A stretch of DNA of 64,000 nt from Streptomyces luteolifulvus (GCF_008806595.1 NZ_VZRB01000024.1:62001-126000), one strand, 5' to 3'. Shown: positions 26,653 to 35,710, counted from the first letter of the stretch. Program-made: numbers and translations. The notes: generated by a model not told the origin, from the sequence alone.

Positions 26653-27249
26653 ATGACCACGATCGCAGTTCTCGGATACGGCCGCGTCGGCGGCAACCTG
26701 GCCACAGCCCTCACCCGGGCCGGGCATGAGGTGACCGTCGCGGACCGCACGCCAGGCGCCGCCGCCGACGCCGCCCGGACAGCCCAGATCGTCATCAACG
26801 CCACCCCGGGCGACGGGTCCCTGGAACGGCTCGCCGCCCTGCGCGACGAACTGCGGGACAAGATCCTCGTCGACGTCTCCAACGCCACCCTCGACGGACC
26901 GGACGGATTGCCCGCCGACCTGCTATACCCCGGCTCAAGCCTCGCCGAACAGCTCCAGGAAGCACTCCCCGAAACGCACGTCGTCAAGACACTCAACACC
27001 ATGCTCTTCCCGGTAATGACCGCGCCGGCCACGCTCTCCCAGACACCGACCGCGTTCCTCTCCGGCGAGGACCCGCAGGCCAAGCAGACCGTCCGCGAAC
27101 TGCTCACCCACCTCGGCTGGCACAAGGACTGGATCACCGACCTCGGCGGGATCCAGACCGCCCGCGCCACAGAGGCCGCGATCCTCTTCGTCCCGCACGT
27201 CATCCGGTCCACCGGATTCACACCTTTCGCGATCTCAATCGCCCGCTGA
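26653..27249 (+). CDS. NADPH-dependent F420 reductase-like / NAD(P)-binding protein
   Basis: This 198-aa Rossmann protein opens with TIAVLGYGRVGGNLATAL, has the VADRT second strand, INATPGDGS and VVKTLNTMLFPVM, the features of small F420:NADP-oxidoreductase-like proteins. It is about 20 residues shorter than the classical enzyme. It likely moves electrons between NADP(H) and an unidentified acceptor. It is paired with the IMPase-like gene in a two-gene operon. Confidence 0.8.
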   Translation: MTTIAVLGYGRVGGNLATALTRAGHEVTVADRTPGAAADAARTAQIVINATPGDGSLERLAALRDELRDKILVDVSNATLDGPDGLPADLLYPGSSLAEQLQEALPETHVVKTLNTMLFPVMTAPATLSQTPTAFLSGEDPQAKQTVRELLTHLGWHKDWITDLGGIQTARATEAAILFVPHVIRSTGFTPFAISIAR

Positions 27250-27411
27250 CCCGTACCCAGCGCACCGCCGTGGGAGGACTCACCTCGCCGGATCCTCCAC
27301 TGTGGGCCTGGGGCAAGAAGCTTGCCACCAACGGCTCGTGGATCAAGTTGCGCCTCGGGCAGAAATCCCGGACCGGACTGCCAAGAACTCCACGGGCTGA
27401 TGCGTAGCGCC

Positions 27412-28110
27412 ACCCAGTTCCTTGCCCGGGCTGAACCGCAGCATCCTCGATGCGGGTTGGGGACTGTTCTTCGGAATCCTGGCGCAGAAGGCTGATAGTG
27501 CCGCTCGCCGCGTGATCCCGGTGGACGCCCGCACCACCTCCCGCACCTGCTCGCCACCACATCCACCGGCTACCAGGCCGCCGGGCGCGACCTGAACCGG
27601 CACCGCAAACACCACGGCGATCTACGCGCCAAGCTCCAGCGCAAGGGCACGAAGTCCGCCAAACGGCTGCTGAAGAAGAGCAACCGGCGCGAGCGGCGCC
27701 ATGTCTCCAGCACCAACCACATCATCGCGAAGACGATCGTGACCGAGGCTGAACGCACCTCGGCCGGAATCGCCCTGGAAGACCTGGGCGGCATCCGGCA
27801 GAGGGTACGGCTCCGCAAGCCCCAACGGATCACGCTCCACTCCTGGGCCTTCGCCCAGCTCGGAGAGTTCATCGCGTACAAGGCACGCCGCGCAGGCGTG
27901 GTCCACGTCGACCCCGCCTACACCTCACAGACGTGCTGCGAGTGCGGGCACGTCGACAAGAAGAACCGGGTCGACCAGGCCCTCTTCATCTGCCTGAACT
28001 GCGGGGGTCACTGCCCACGCGGACCGAAACGCTTCCCACAACATCGCCCAACGTGGCGCCGTGGTGTGGAATGCGGGGCGTGAGTCACGCGTCCCTGCCA
28101 CCCCATAAGG
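27412..28110 (+). pseudogene. Two fused TnpB remnants (IS200/IS605 family)
   Basis: The first fragment (27425-27552) reads LNRSILDAGWGLFFGIL and RRVIPVDARTTSRTC, a TnpB C-terminal piece. The second (27553-28110) is a different TnpB: KLQRKGTKSAKRLLKK, IVTEAERTSAGIALEDLGGI with the RuvC Glu, and a zinc ribbon CCECGHVDKKN. One extra G at about 28005 then shifts HADRNASHNIAQRGAVVWN out of frame. No N-terminus or TnpA is present, so this cannot encode an active nuclease. Confidence 0.8.
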
Positions 28111-28162
28111 GGTGTCTGGACGGAGGAGCCCACCCAGCAGCCAGCTGGGCACTACCTCCAAG

Positions 28163-28182
28163 CCCGGTCCTACAGGACCGGG
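28163..28182 (+). ncRNA. Terminal hairpin of the omega-RNA/right end of the broken TnpB element
   Basis: CCCGGTCC at 28163-28170 and GGACCGGG at 28175-28182 form a perfect 8-bp stem with a TACA loop, the usual 3-prime hairpin of IS605 right ends and TnpB guide RNAs. Sequence directly downstream (28183 on) would be the guide and is the 3-prime end of lanM. Confidence 0.55.
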
Positions 28183-31047
28183 TCAAGTTGACTCGAGCAG
28201 GAGCGGGTTGGGCAGATCGGACTCGGGGTGCATCCGCAGCAGCGTGTGCACGACTCCCGCCAGGCCGGACATCAGACTGGGCGAGAACGCCTCGCGGGCC
28301 AGACCCCCGACCGGGCCGCGTTGTTCGAGGCCGGTGAGGATCTCGGCGTCCAGGCCGGCGCGGTCGGCGAAGTCCAGGGCGGTGAGCAACTCCCAGGAAC
28401 CGAGGTCGCCGTGGCACAGGGTGTGGCTCCAGCCGAAACCCTCGGCGGCGCAGGCGTGAGCGGCGCGCCGTGCCATGTCGAGGTGGGCCGCTTCGCCGGT
28501 ACGACGGTGGAGGTCGAGCATGCCGATGCCGATGCCCGCGCTGCCGTGGCACCAACTGGTGAAGAAGTCCTCCTCCGTGCCGATCCGCACGTCCAGCCAG
28601 TTTCCGTGCTCCGGTCGGTATAAGGACTCCTGGTAGGCGAAGGCCAGTTCGGCGAGGCGGGACCAGTCGCGTCGGTCGGCCGCGGAACCGGCGCCGCCGA
28701 GCGCGAGCCGGGCCAGTGCCCAGCCGATGCCGGTGGCGCCGTGCGCGAAGCCTCCGATGCCCTCCGGGTTGAGCCGCGTCGTCCAGCGGGCGCCACTCGC
28801 GTCGACGGTGGCCAGACCGGTGAGCCGGCGGCCGATGTGCGCGGCGGCGTCCAGCCAGCGGTCCTGCCCGGTCGCCGAGGCCAGGCCGATCAGCGGCACG
28901 ATACCTCCGGCCGCGCCGTTGAGGAGGTCCACCTCGACGTCGTCCTCGACAAGCGAGTTGTCCACCAGGAGCGGGGCCCGGCCGGCGGCCCGCTCCAGCA
29001 GCCGCTTGTCGCCGAGCACCCGGTGCAGAGCCAGCCACGTCCACACCTGTGACGCGGCGCCGCTGAACGCCCCGGCGGACGGTGTCGGCGTGTGGTCCTC
29101 GGTGCTGATCAGCACGCGTAGCGCGCCCTCGTAGGTCTCGGCGACGCCGGGCACCTCGTGGGCCCGCCCGGCCCGCACCTCGGTCAGATACTCGGCGAGG
29201 GCCAGCGCCACGCCGCCCTGCCCGGTGTAGAGATCGGCGGGCAGCACTCTGATGGACCAGCCAGCGGGGGTGAAGACGGGACTGATCCAGGTGACCGTGC
29301 CGTCCTCACCGCGTACCGCGCCGTCGCACAGCCGCCGGACCATCTGCGCCGCCAGGTCACGGCGGCGCCGCTCCCGGTCCCGGGCGTGCGGGTCCCAGGC
29401 GGGGGCCCGCACCCGGCCTGGCAGGGTGCGTTCGTTGAGGTAGGCGCCGACCAGGGCGTCCTGGATCACCGACTCCTCGAACGCCAGGTCGGCGGAACGC
29501 CAGTCCTCGACCGTGGCGCGTACGGCTGCCGTGTCCACGGTGAAGGTGAACATCGGTACGTCTCCGGCCAGGAGTTCCGCGATCTCGCCGTCGATGGCCG
29601 CCCGGTCGCGGGGCGCGCCGGGCAGTACGTCCGCGTTGCGCCGCAACATGTCCCGGGCGCGTTCGACGGCGGCCGGTTCGTCGTGCAGGGACGCCGGATG
29701 CCACAGCATGCGGCCGATGTCGACGTACGCCTGCGTGGGCCGCAGGATCCGCCGCGCCTGGGCGCCCTCGAAACGGCGCAGCAGCCGGTACGGGTCGGTG
29801 CCGGGGCGGCGGCGCAGCTGCGCCGTCATCTCGCGGAAGCCGGCGAGGATCCGGTCCCAGTACGTGCTCAGTACCGGAGTGGGGGTGGGGTGGTTGCCCG
29901 CGGTGGGCATCGCGACGAGGTCCACCTGGAAGCGGGCCGCGTCGGTGCCGCCGTCGGCGATCACCGGATTGGGGATGAGCGGCTGCTGGCCGGGGAGCGC
30001 GCCGATCCCGGAGATGTCGACTCCGCCGAGCGCGAAGCCAGTGCCGCGCACGGGCAGCAGCCCGGTGCGCAGCACCGTGCGCCGGATGGCGGCCGCGGCC
30101 ACGTCGACGGCGTCGCCCCGGCCGCTGGGCGGGAAGGGGGCGGGGGCGTCGAAGAGTGTCTCGGCGTCCACGATGACCGGCACCGGCCCGGCTGCGATCA
30201 TGTTCTCGGCGTGCATGTCGGTGCCGCCGGTGAGGCGGAGCACGGCCAGCCAGTGGCCGACGTTGCGGTAGAACGCCGCGAGTTCGGCGTCGTCGGCGCA
30301 GTAGCGGTGGGCGACGAACTCTGCCCAGCCGTAGCCGTCGCGGGCCAGGATCCGCGGCACCCGGATGCGTTCCTGCGGCGCCGGGGAGGCAGGGAAGTCC
30401 GCATAGATGTCGTCGAGTAGCTCGCCGAGCGCGACGTCGGCCCGCGACGGGCGGGGTTTGTACATGACGGTCCCGCCGGTGAAGTCGGCCCGGCTGACCG
30501 TCAGGCCGCCCCGGTGGCTGTCGCCCTCGCCGAAGGCGACGGCCCGCAGCCGGCCGGGAGCCGCTCCCAGCAGGGTCGTAAGCAGTTCGCGGTCCCCGGC
30601 GAGTCGTTCGGCGAAGGTGGCGGTGGCCGTGACCGAGAGCTGCGCCACCGAGGTGACGCGCCGGCCGAGTGTCGGATACCGCTCGGCGGCCAGCCGGTCG
30701 AGGTAGCCGTCGTCGCCCGCCTGCTCGATGAACGCGGCCCAGGTCTGCGAGGTCCCCTCGGCGGTGGGGCTGTGGTCGGCGGTCATGCGCAGGGCGTGCA
30801 GTTCGATGAGGAAGAGCCGGGACAGCTTCGCGTGCAGGGACCTGAGCAGAGCGGTGTGGCCGGCTTCCAGGAGCGTGTTCCGTTCGTCCGGGCCCAGTGT
30901 GCCCACGGCGGCCAGCCGCCGGGCCAGTTCCTCCCGCCAGGGCCGGGCGATGGACCGTACGGGCCGGTCGAACCACTCGGTCTCGTCCCGGTCCTCCGGT
31001 TCCTTCGCAGTCGGTTCTTCCGGCTTCTCCGTCATCGATCCGCTCAC
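28183..31047 (-). CDS. lanM: Class II lanthipeptide synthetase LanM
   Basis: This 954-aa bifunctional enzyme dehydrates Ser/Thr of a precursor peptide and cyclises Cys onto the products. The N-terminal DUF4135 dehydratase holds TGGTDMHAENMIAAG near residue 280 followed by DAETLF. The C-terminal LanC domain has the zinc ligands: Cys in SWCHGSAGIGIG near 832 and Cys-His in TLCHGDLGSWE near 877, plus GFAHGATGIGW. GTG at 31047 is chosen because AGGGAG lies 10 nt upstream; Met at 31035 is possible. The precursor gene lies 97 nt upstream on the same strand. No transporter, protease or immunity gene is in the locus. The stop codon sits at the edge of an IS605-type right end, so the last residues may be element-derived. 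Confidence 0.95.
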   Translation of the reverse strand: MSGSMTEKPEEPTAKEPEDRDETEWFDRPVRSIARPWREELARRLAAVGTLGPDERNTLLEAGHTALLRSLHAKLSRLFLIELHALRMTADHSPTAEGTSQTWAAFIEQAGDDGYLDRLAAERYPTLGRRVTSVAQLSVTATATFAERLAGDRELLTTLLGAAPGRLRAVAFGEGDSHRGGLTVSRADFTGGTVMYKPRPSRADVALGELLDDIYADFPASPAPQERIRVPRILARDGYGWAEFVAHRYCADDAELAAFYRNVGHWLAVLRLTGGTDMHAENMIAAGPVPVIVDAETLFDAPAPFPPSGRGDAVDVAAAAIRRTVLRTGLLPVRGTGFALGGVDISGIGALPGQQPLIPNPVIADGGTDAARFQVDLVAMPTAGNHPTPTPVLSTYWDRILAGFREMTAQLRRRPGTDPYRLLRRFEGAQARRILRPTQAYVDIGRMLWHPASLHDEPAAVERARDMLRRNADVLPGAPRDRAAIDGEIAELLAGDVPMFTFTVDTAAVRATVEDWRSADLAFEESVIQDALVGAYLNERTLPGRVRAPAWDPHARDRERRRRDLAAQMVRRLCDGAVRGEDGTVTWISPVFTPAGWSIRVLPADLYTGQGGVALALAEYLTEVRAGRAHEVPGVAETYEGALRVLISTEDHTPTPSAGAFSGAASQVWTWLALHRVLGDKRLLERAAGRAPLLVDNSLVEDDVEVDLLNGAAGGIVPLIGLASATGQDRWLDAAAHIGRRLTGLATVDASGARWTTRLNPEGIGGFAHGATGIGWALARLALGGAGSAADRRDWSRLAELAFAYQESLYRPEHGNWLDVRIGTEEDFFTSWCHGSAGIGIGMLDLHRRTGEAAHLDMARRAAHACAAEGFGWSHTLCHGDLGSWELLTALDFADRAGLDAEILTGLEQRGPVGGLAREAFSPSLMSGLAGVVHTLLRMHPESDLPNPLLLEST

Positions 31048-31146
31048 CGTCCGCCGTCTCCCTCTCAGCCGCGCGCGCCCCGCGAGGCGCCTGGACATAG
31101 CGAGGGAACCGCGCCGATGAGCGCGCGGTTCCCCGTGATCACGGTG

Positions 31147-31347
31147 TCAGCAGCACCAGCTGCCGCGCGAGCCGGTCGGGCTGGAACAGAAGCCGTAGAG
31201 GGAGTCGCTCGGGTCGGTGAGGGCGGCCTCGGCGGCGGCGCCGCCGACGTAGAGCGGGCCAGCCGGGTTCGACAGGCCGTACGCGGTGTCGGCACCGGTC
31301 AGCCACGCATCGAGCACGGCTGCGGTGTGCACACTGGTCAGGGGCAT
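31147..31347 (-). CDS. lanA: Lanthipeptide precursor peptide (class II LanA candidate)
   Basis: This 66-aa peptide starts at ATG 31347 behind a GGAGG 6 nt upstream and sits directly before lanM. The leader is Ala/Leu/Asp-rich with a GG at residues 35-36, a possible double-glycine cleavage site. The C-terminus DSLYGFCSSPTGSRGSWCC holds all three Cys (54, 65, 66) with Ser/Thr at 47, 49, 55, 56, 58, 60 and 63, enough for three thioether rings. If cut at GG the modified part is 30 residues; a shorter core starting near LYG is also possible. I do not recognise the core as a known lantibiotic. Confidence 0.85.
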   Translation of the reverse strand: MPLTSVHTAAVLDAWLTGADTAYGLSNPAGPLYVGGAAAEAALTDPSDSLYGFCSSPTGSRGSWCC

Positions 31348-31401
31348 GGATGGCCTCCGGACGTAGGAGTTCGGGCGGATTGCCCAGCCTTGAGTATCAC
31401 C

Positions 31402-31413
31402 GTGTTCGAACAC
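31402..31413. promoter_or_regulatory. Perfect palindrome upstream of lanA
   Basis: GTGTTCGAACAC is a perfect 12-bp palindrome 54 nt upstream of the lanA ATG. On the minus strand a -10-like GATACT follows it closely, so a regulator bound here would sit at the lanA promoter. Confidence 0.45.
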
Positions 31414-31611
31414 CCGTCAGATGACGAATCCGGCCACAGTCGCGTGGAGTCGACGGGGCGCACCGGCATCCGTGGGACGGGTGGGATGCCGGTGCGGCCG
31501 GGCGGTCAGTCGCTGTGGACGCCGACGCCTACAGAGGGAGTAGCCCCATCCGGTGCCCGCGCTGGCAGTCCGTGGACACGGATGTAGCGGGCGGGTGTGC
31601 CGTCGAAGCGA

Positions 31612-33307
31612 CCTTAACCTCGGCGTTTCGGTTGGGGAGAGGCCGGATGCGGGGCGGAGTCACGAAAGTGCCTTCTGAGCTGGGACGATGAACCTTGTCG
31701 AGGGGTTCTGTCGGTCCAGGCGGAAGGCACTTTCTGCGTGAAGGGTATCGGTTCCCGTCCCAAGCTCCGTGTCTCCGCTGACGGTTCGGGGGTGGTCGGT
31801 CATGCCGGGGCACGGTTGCTGGCGGATCTTGCCGATGCCACCGGGCTGACCGCCGCGTACTCCGCCGCTCTCAGGCCGCTTCGGCCACGCGGGACCGGGC
31901 CTGATCCAGGTCGGATAGCCGCGGATCTGGCGGTGATGCTCGCCGATGGCGGCGAGTCCATCACGGATCTGGCCTTGCTGCGGGACCAGGCCGAGGTATT
32001 CGGCTCGGTTGCCTCCATGCCCACGGCCTGGCGGCTGCTTGCCGACACTGACGAGGCCGCACGCGCCTCGATGCGAGCGGCCCGCGCTTCAGCCCGGGAA
32101 GTCGCCTGGATGCACGCCGCCGAGACCGGCGAGGGCATACCCGCGGTGACGGCCGCAGGGCGCGAACTTCCCGGCCTGGTCCTGGACCTCGACGCCACGC
32201 TGGTCACCTGCCACTCCGAGAAAGAGCAGGCCGCACCCACCTATAAGGGCGGCTTCGGATTCCATCCGCTGCTGTGTTTCCTCGCGAACACCGGCGAGGC
32301 CATGTCGGGGCGGCTGCGGCCCGGGAACGCCGGCGCCAACACCGCCGCCGATCACATCACGGTGCTCGACCAGGCACTCGCGCAGATCCCCGACGCTCAC
32401 CGGCACGGCACCGACATCCTGGTCCGCGCCGACAGCGCCGGATCCGCGAAAGCCTTCCTCGCCCACGTCCGCGACAAGCACAAACGAGGAATCCGTACCT
32501 TCTTCTCGGTCGGATACGCCATCACCGAGCCGGTCCGCCGCGCTGTCCGGGCGATGCCGGACCGACTCTGGCATCCCGCCCTGGACCAGGACGGCACCCT
32601 GCGTGATGGCGCCGAGGTGGCCGAGCTGACCGGGATGGTTGATCTGGACGGCTACCCGCCCGGCACCCGCATCATCGTGCGCCGGGAGCGGCCGCACCCC
32701 GGAGCCCAGCTGTCCCTGTTCGATCAGGACGAGGGCCTGCGGCATCAGGTGTTCCTCACCGACACCCCGTACTCCGGCGGTGGTTCCGCCCAGTTCCTGG
32801 AGGTCCGTCACCGCGGGCATGCCACTGTTGAGGACCACATCCGGTGCGGCAAGACCACCGGATTCGGCCGCTTCCCCTCCCGCGACTTCGGCGTCAATGC
32901 CGTCTGGCTCGAACTCAGCCTCGCAGCGATCGACCTGCTGGCCTGGACCCGTGTCCTGCTGCTGGACGGGGAACTGGCCACCGCCGAGCCGAAGAAGCTC
33001 CGCTACCGGCTGCTGCACGTCGCCGCCCGCCTCACCCGCGGCGGCCGACGCCTGCGCTTGCGGATCTCGGCGACCTGGCCATGGAGATACGAGCTGGCCA
33101 CAGCCTCCCACCGCCTCGCCGCACTGCCCCGCCCTGCCAGCTGATCAACAGCCACCCCTGACCCACCCACGACTCGAAGGACCCCCGGAGAACCCGACCA
33201 CCGCGCCGGGCCCCCGGCCATGCCCACTGTCAGGCCAGCAACCGGAATCACCGGTCCAACGCGATCAGTCCAGCCCAGCCACCCGAAGCGAAACGGCGAG
33301 GTTAATC
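31612..33307 (+). mobile_element. IS1380 family insertion sequence, apparently complete
   Basis: Imperfect terminal inverted repeats frame the transposase gene: TTAACCTCGGCGTTTCGGTTGGGG at 31614-31637 (shown in two parts: TTAACCTCGGCG and TTTCGGTTGGGG) and its related complement at 33282-33305. The exact outer ends and target duplication could not be fixed by eye. It lies 265 bp upstream of the lanthipeptide precursor. Confidence 0.8.
31738..33144 (+). CDS. IS1380 family DDE transposase
   Basis: This 468-aa transposase appears full length and uninterrupted. It has the opening KLRVSADGSGVVGHAGARLL, the catalytic Asp region LVLDLDATLVTCHSEKE, ILVRADSAGSAKAF and the late HATVEDHIRCGKTTGFGRF segment with the catalytic Glu, a pattern typical of IS1380. 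GTG at 31738 follows GGAAGG. It transposes the element by a cut-and-paste reaction. It is transcribed away from the lanthipeptide genes. Confidence 0.9.
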   Translation: MKGIGSRPKLRVSADGSGVVGHAGARLLADLADATGLTAAYSAALRPLRPRGTGPDPGRIAADLAVMLADGGESITDLALLRDQAEVFGSVASMPTAWRLLADTDEAARASMRAARASAREVAWMHAAETGEGIPAVTAAGRELPGLVLDLDATLVTCHSEKEQAAPTYKGGFGFHPLLCFLANTGEAMSGRLRPGNAGANTAADHITVLDQALAQIPDAHRHGTDILVRADSAGSAKAFLAHVRDKHKRGIRTFFSVGYAITEPVRRAVRAMPDRLWHPALDQDGTLRDGAEVAELTGMVDLDGYPPGTRIIVRRERPHPGAQLSLFDQDEGLRHQVFLTDTPYSGGGSAQFLEVRHRGHATVEDHIRCGKTTGFGRFPSRDFGVNAVWLELSLAAIDLLAWTRVLLLDGELATAEPKKLRYRLLHVAARLTRGGRRLRLRISATWPWRYELATASHRLAALPRPAS

Positions 33308-33393
33308 GGAGCCGCCGTTACCGGGACTCTTGCAGAAAGCCCTGGCGTTCACGCCGGGGATGAATGCATCTCAAGACTGCTCTGACGTGCACG

Positions 33394-33810
33394 TTAGAGC
33401 GGACGTTTTTGCTGCTCGATGTACTGGCGGACGATCGCCAGCGGTGCTCCGCCGCACGACGCGGAAAAATACGAGGGCGACCACAGGTGCCCGTGCATGA
33501 CGGCGCGGTTGATCCGGCCGGTGAACTCCTGCCGTATCCGGCGGGCGGAGACGCCCTTGAGGCTGTTGACCAGCTTGGAGACGGCGACCTTGGGCGGGTA
33601 GTGCACCAGGAGGTGGACGTGATCGCGTTCGCCGTTGAACTCCTTCAGCTCTGCTTCGAAGTCCTCGCAGACCTTGCGCATGATCTCTTCGCAGCGTGTC
33701 AGCATCTCGTCGTTGAACACCCCGCCCCGGTACTTCGTCACGAAGACCAAGTGCACATGCATCGCCGAAACGACGTGTCTTCCACGTCGGTAGTCGTTCC
33801 GCCCATCCAT
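33394..33810 (-). CDS. tnpA: IS200/IS605 Y1 transposase TnpA
   Basis: This 138-aa HUH single-strand transposase shows HVHLVFVTKYR at the start, the HxH metal motif in DHVHLLVHYPP and the nucleophilic Tyr in IVRQYIEQQ. It acts as a dimer on hairpins at the element ends. The start ATG at 33810 is 27 nt from the divergent tnpB start. It looks intact, so the element could be active. Confidence 0.9.
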   Translation of the reverse strand: MDGRNDYRRGRHVVSAMHVHLVFVTKYRGGVFNDEMLTRCEEIMRKVCEDFEAELKEFNGERDHVHLLVHYPPKVAVSKLVNSLKGVSARRIRQEFTGRINRAVMHGHLWSPSYFSASCGGAPLAIVRQYIEQQKRPL

Positions 33811-33837
33811 GAGACCAATCGTAGTAGGATCTTGGTT

Positions 33838-35082
33838 ATGCAGCTCCGCTACAACTACCGGGCCTACCCGGACGCCTCCCAGTGCCGTGCGCTGGCGAGT
33901 GCGTTCGGGTGTGCCCGCGTGGTGTGGAACGACTGCCTGCGCGACCGGAAGGAAGCACACGCGGCGGGGCTGCCGTACGTGACGTCGGCCGAGCTGTCCC
34001 GGCTTCGCATCACCCAGGCCAAGCGCACCGAGGAACGCGCCTGGCTCGCCGACGTGTCGGCGGTCGTCCTGCAACAGTCCCTGCGGGACCTGGACACCGC
34101 CTACAAGAACTTCTTCGACAGCCTCAAGAGCAAGCGGCAGGGCCGCAAGGTCGGCCCTCCCCGCTACAAGTCGAAGAAGGACACCCGGCAGTCGATCCGC
34201 CTCAACACCAACGCCTTCTCCCTCCAGGGCGACGGCACGGTGTATGTGGCCAAGGTCGGCAACCTCAAGGTCACGTGGTCCCGACGGCTTCCGGCCCAAC
34301 CCACCTCCCTGACCGTCACCAAGGACAGCTGTGGCCGGTACTTCCTCAGCTTCGTCGTGGACACCGAGCCGGACATCCTCCCTGCCCTTCAGACCGACGC
34401 CGGTATCGACCTCGGCCTGTCCGCCTTCGCCGTGCTGTCCGACGGCAGAAAGATCGACAGCCCGCGCTTCCTGCGCCGGGCGGAGAAGAAGCTCAAGCGT
34501 CTTCAGCGGGAGCTGTCCCGCAAGGTCAGGGGATCGAGGAACCGGGCCAGGGCCCGCATCAAGGTCGCACGCCAGCACGCCCGCGTGGCGGACCGGCGCC
34601 GGGACTGGCACCACAAGGCATCCACACAGATCATTCGCGACAACCAAGCGGTGTACGTGGAAGACCTCGCGGTGTCCGGCCTCGGCCGTACCCGGCTCGC
34701 CAAGTCCGTGCACGACGCGGGATGGTCCGCGTTCGTCGGCATGCTGGAGTACAAGGCGGCTCTGCACGGCCGCACCTTCGCCAAGGTGGACCGGGCCTTC
34801 CCGTCCTCGCAGGTCTGCTCGGCCTGCGGATTTAGGGACGGCCCCAAGCCCCTGCACGTGCGGGAGTGGAGGTGCGGGGCCTGCGGCACCGTGCACGACC
34901 GCGACCACAACGCAGCCCGCAACGTCCTCTTCGAAGGACGCCGCATCGTCGCCGCCGGACGGGCGGAGACGCCAAACGCCTGTGGAGCGCCGGTAAGACG
35001 GGCACCCGTGCCCGCACAGCGCGGTGAAGCAGGAAACCCCCGGAAGGGTCAAACGACCCAGGCCGGAATCCCTGGACATTAG
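33838..35082 (+). CDS. tnpB: RNA-guided nuclease TnpB of the IS605 element
   Basis: This 414-aa TnpB has the complete RuvC site: Asp in GIDLGLSAFAV, Glu in VYVEDLAVSGL and Asp in DRDHNAARN, with the zinc ribbon CSACGF and CGACGT between them. In this family the protein uses an omega-RNA made from the right end to cut matching DNA next to the element target motif. The basic C-terminal tail after the RuvC III motif extends into the guide-RNA region, and the stop lies in the loop of the last hairpin. Confidence 0.9.
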   Translation: MQLRYNYRAYPDASQCRALASAFGCARVVWNDCLRDRKEAHAAGLPYVTSAELSRLRITQAKRTEERAWLADVSAVVLQQSLRDLDTAYKNFFDSLKSKRQGRKVGPPRYKSKKDTRQSIRLNTNAFSLQGDGTVYVAKVGNLKVTWSRRLPAQPTSLTVTKDSCGRYFLSFVVDTEPDILPALQTDAGIDLGLSAFAVLSDGRKIDSPRFLRRAEKKLKRLQRELSRKVRGSRNRARARIKVARQHARVADRRRDWHHKASTQIIRDNQAVYVEDLAVSGLGRTRLAKSVHDAGWSAFVGMLEYKAALHGRTFAKVDRAFPSSQVCSACGFRDGPKPLHVREWRCGACGTVHDRDHNAARNVLFEGRRIVAAGRAETPNACGAPVRRAPVPAQRGEAGNPRKGQTTQAGIPGH

Positions 35083-35099
35083 GCCAGGGAGCACGTCAA
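34950..35099 (+). ncRNA. Predicted omega-RNA scaffold of TnpB
   Basis: The end of tnpB and the right end hold two hairpins: GGGTC/GACCC at 35046-35059 and TCCCTGG/CCAGGGA at 35069-35090, with the tnpB TAG in the loop. The guide would begin at about 35100. The 5-prime end of the RNA is a guess based on family size. Confidence 0.5.
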
Positions 35100-35102
35100 T
35101 GC

Positions 35103-35710
35103 GTGAGTTCCCTGCACGCGGCGCTGTGCCTGGTTGCCGTCCTCAGCGCAGCCGAGTCGCTGGCTACCATCGCCCGTTTTGCCGCGGATAAGGGACTCCG
35201 TCCTGCGCCAACGAGTCGGGTTTCCCTTCAGTACGCCGAACACCGCAACCTGGGCCGATTCCTCTCTCGCCAGGAAGGTGATGTCCTGGACAACGCGTGA
35301 GTGCCTGGCTCGCGCGATACGCCGCCGACCCGATCGATGAACTCGGTGGCACATTGGTCGACCTGGCCGCCGACGGAGGTTCCCGCACCGACGGCGAGGT
35401 CGTCCACCTCCTCGCCGTGGCGCTCCACGCCTGCCAGGCCGTGATCTCCAGCGCCAGGCCGCCGCGAAGAGCAACGAGAATCCCGCCTTCGCTCCCTTGC
35501 TGGAATGGACACGCCGAGCACGTCGTCGCCGCCGACGGCCACTCCCCCCGGGGGCGCCAAGGGGAGCCAGGACAAGCTGCGCAAGCCACTGCGGCACCTG
35601 CCCTGGCGGGAGATCCCGCCCCAGCACCGCAGGCTCAGGACCCGGCACACGCCCCGCGAGGTCCTGTCCCGACAAACGAAGATCGAACGGTGCCGCAGGC
35701 CATCGCGTAG
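35103..35710 (+). pseudogene. ISAs1 family transposase, frameshifted remnant
   Basis: Pieces of an ISAs1 transposase follow in order but in several frames: LVAVLSAAESLATIARFAAD, ARYAADPIDELGG, SRTDGEVVHLLAVALHACQAV, AAKSNENPAFAPLLEWTRR and KLRKPLRHLPWREIPPQH. The C-terminal catalytic part is missing. It starts directly after the IS605 right end, which therefore inserted at or near its 5-prime part. Confidence 0.75.

Larger units (their letters stand above)
33375..35099 (+). mobile_element. Complete IS200/IS605-type element with tnpA and tnpB
   Basis: Divergent intact tnpA and tnpB genes are flanked by short subterminal hairpins. The right end finishes near GCACGTCAA at 35091-35099; the left end is placed only approximately, near 33375. 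Such elements move as single strands between specific target tetra- or pentanucleotides and leave no duplication. Confidence 0.75.

Noticed and set aside
29158..30420. A 420-aa plus-strand frame
   Set aside because: It is antisense to lanM, which has complete family motifs.
33394..35094. A 566-aa minus-strand frame across the IS605 element
   Set aside because: Only the last 138 residues (TnpA) have homology; the rest is antisense to tnpB.
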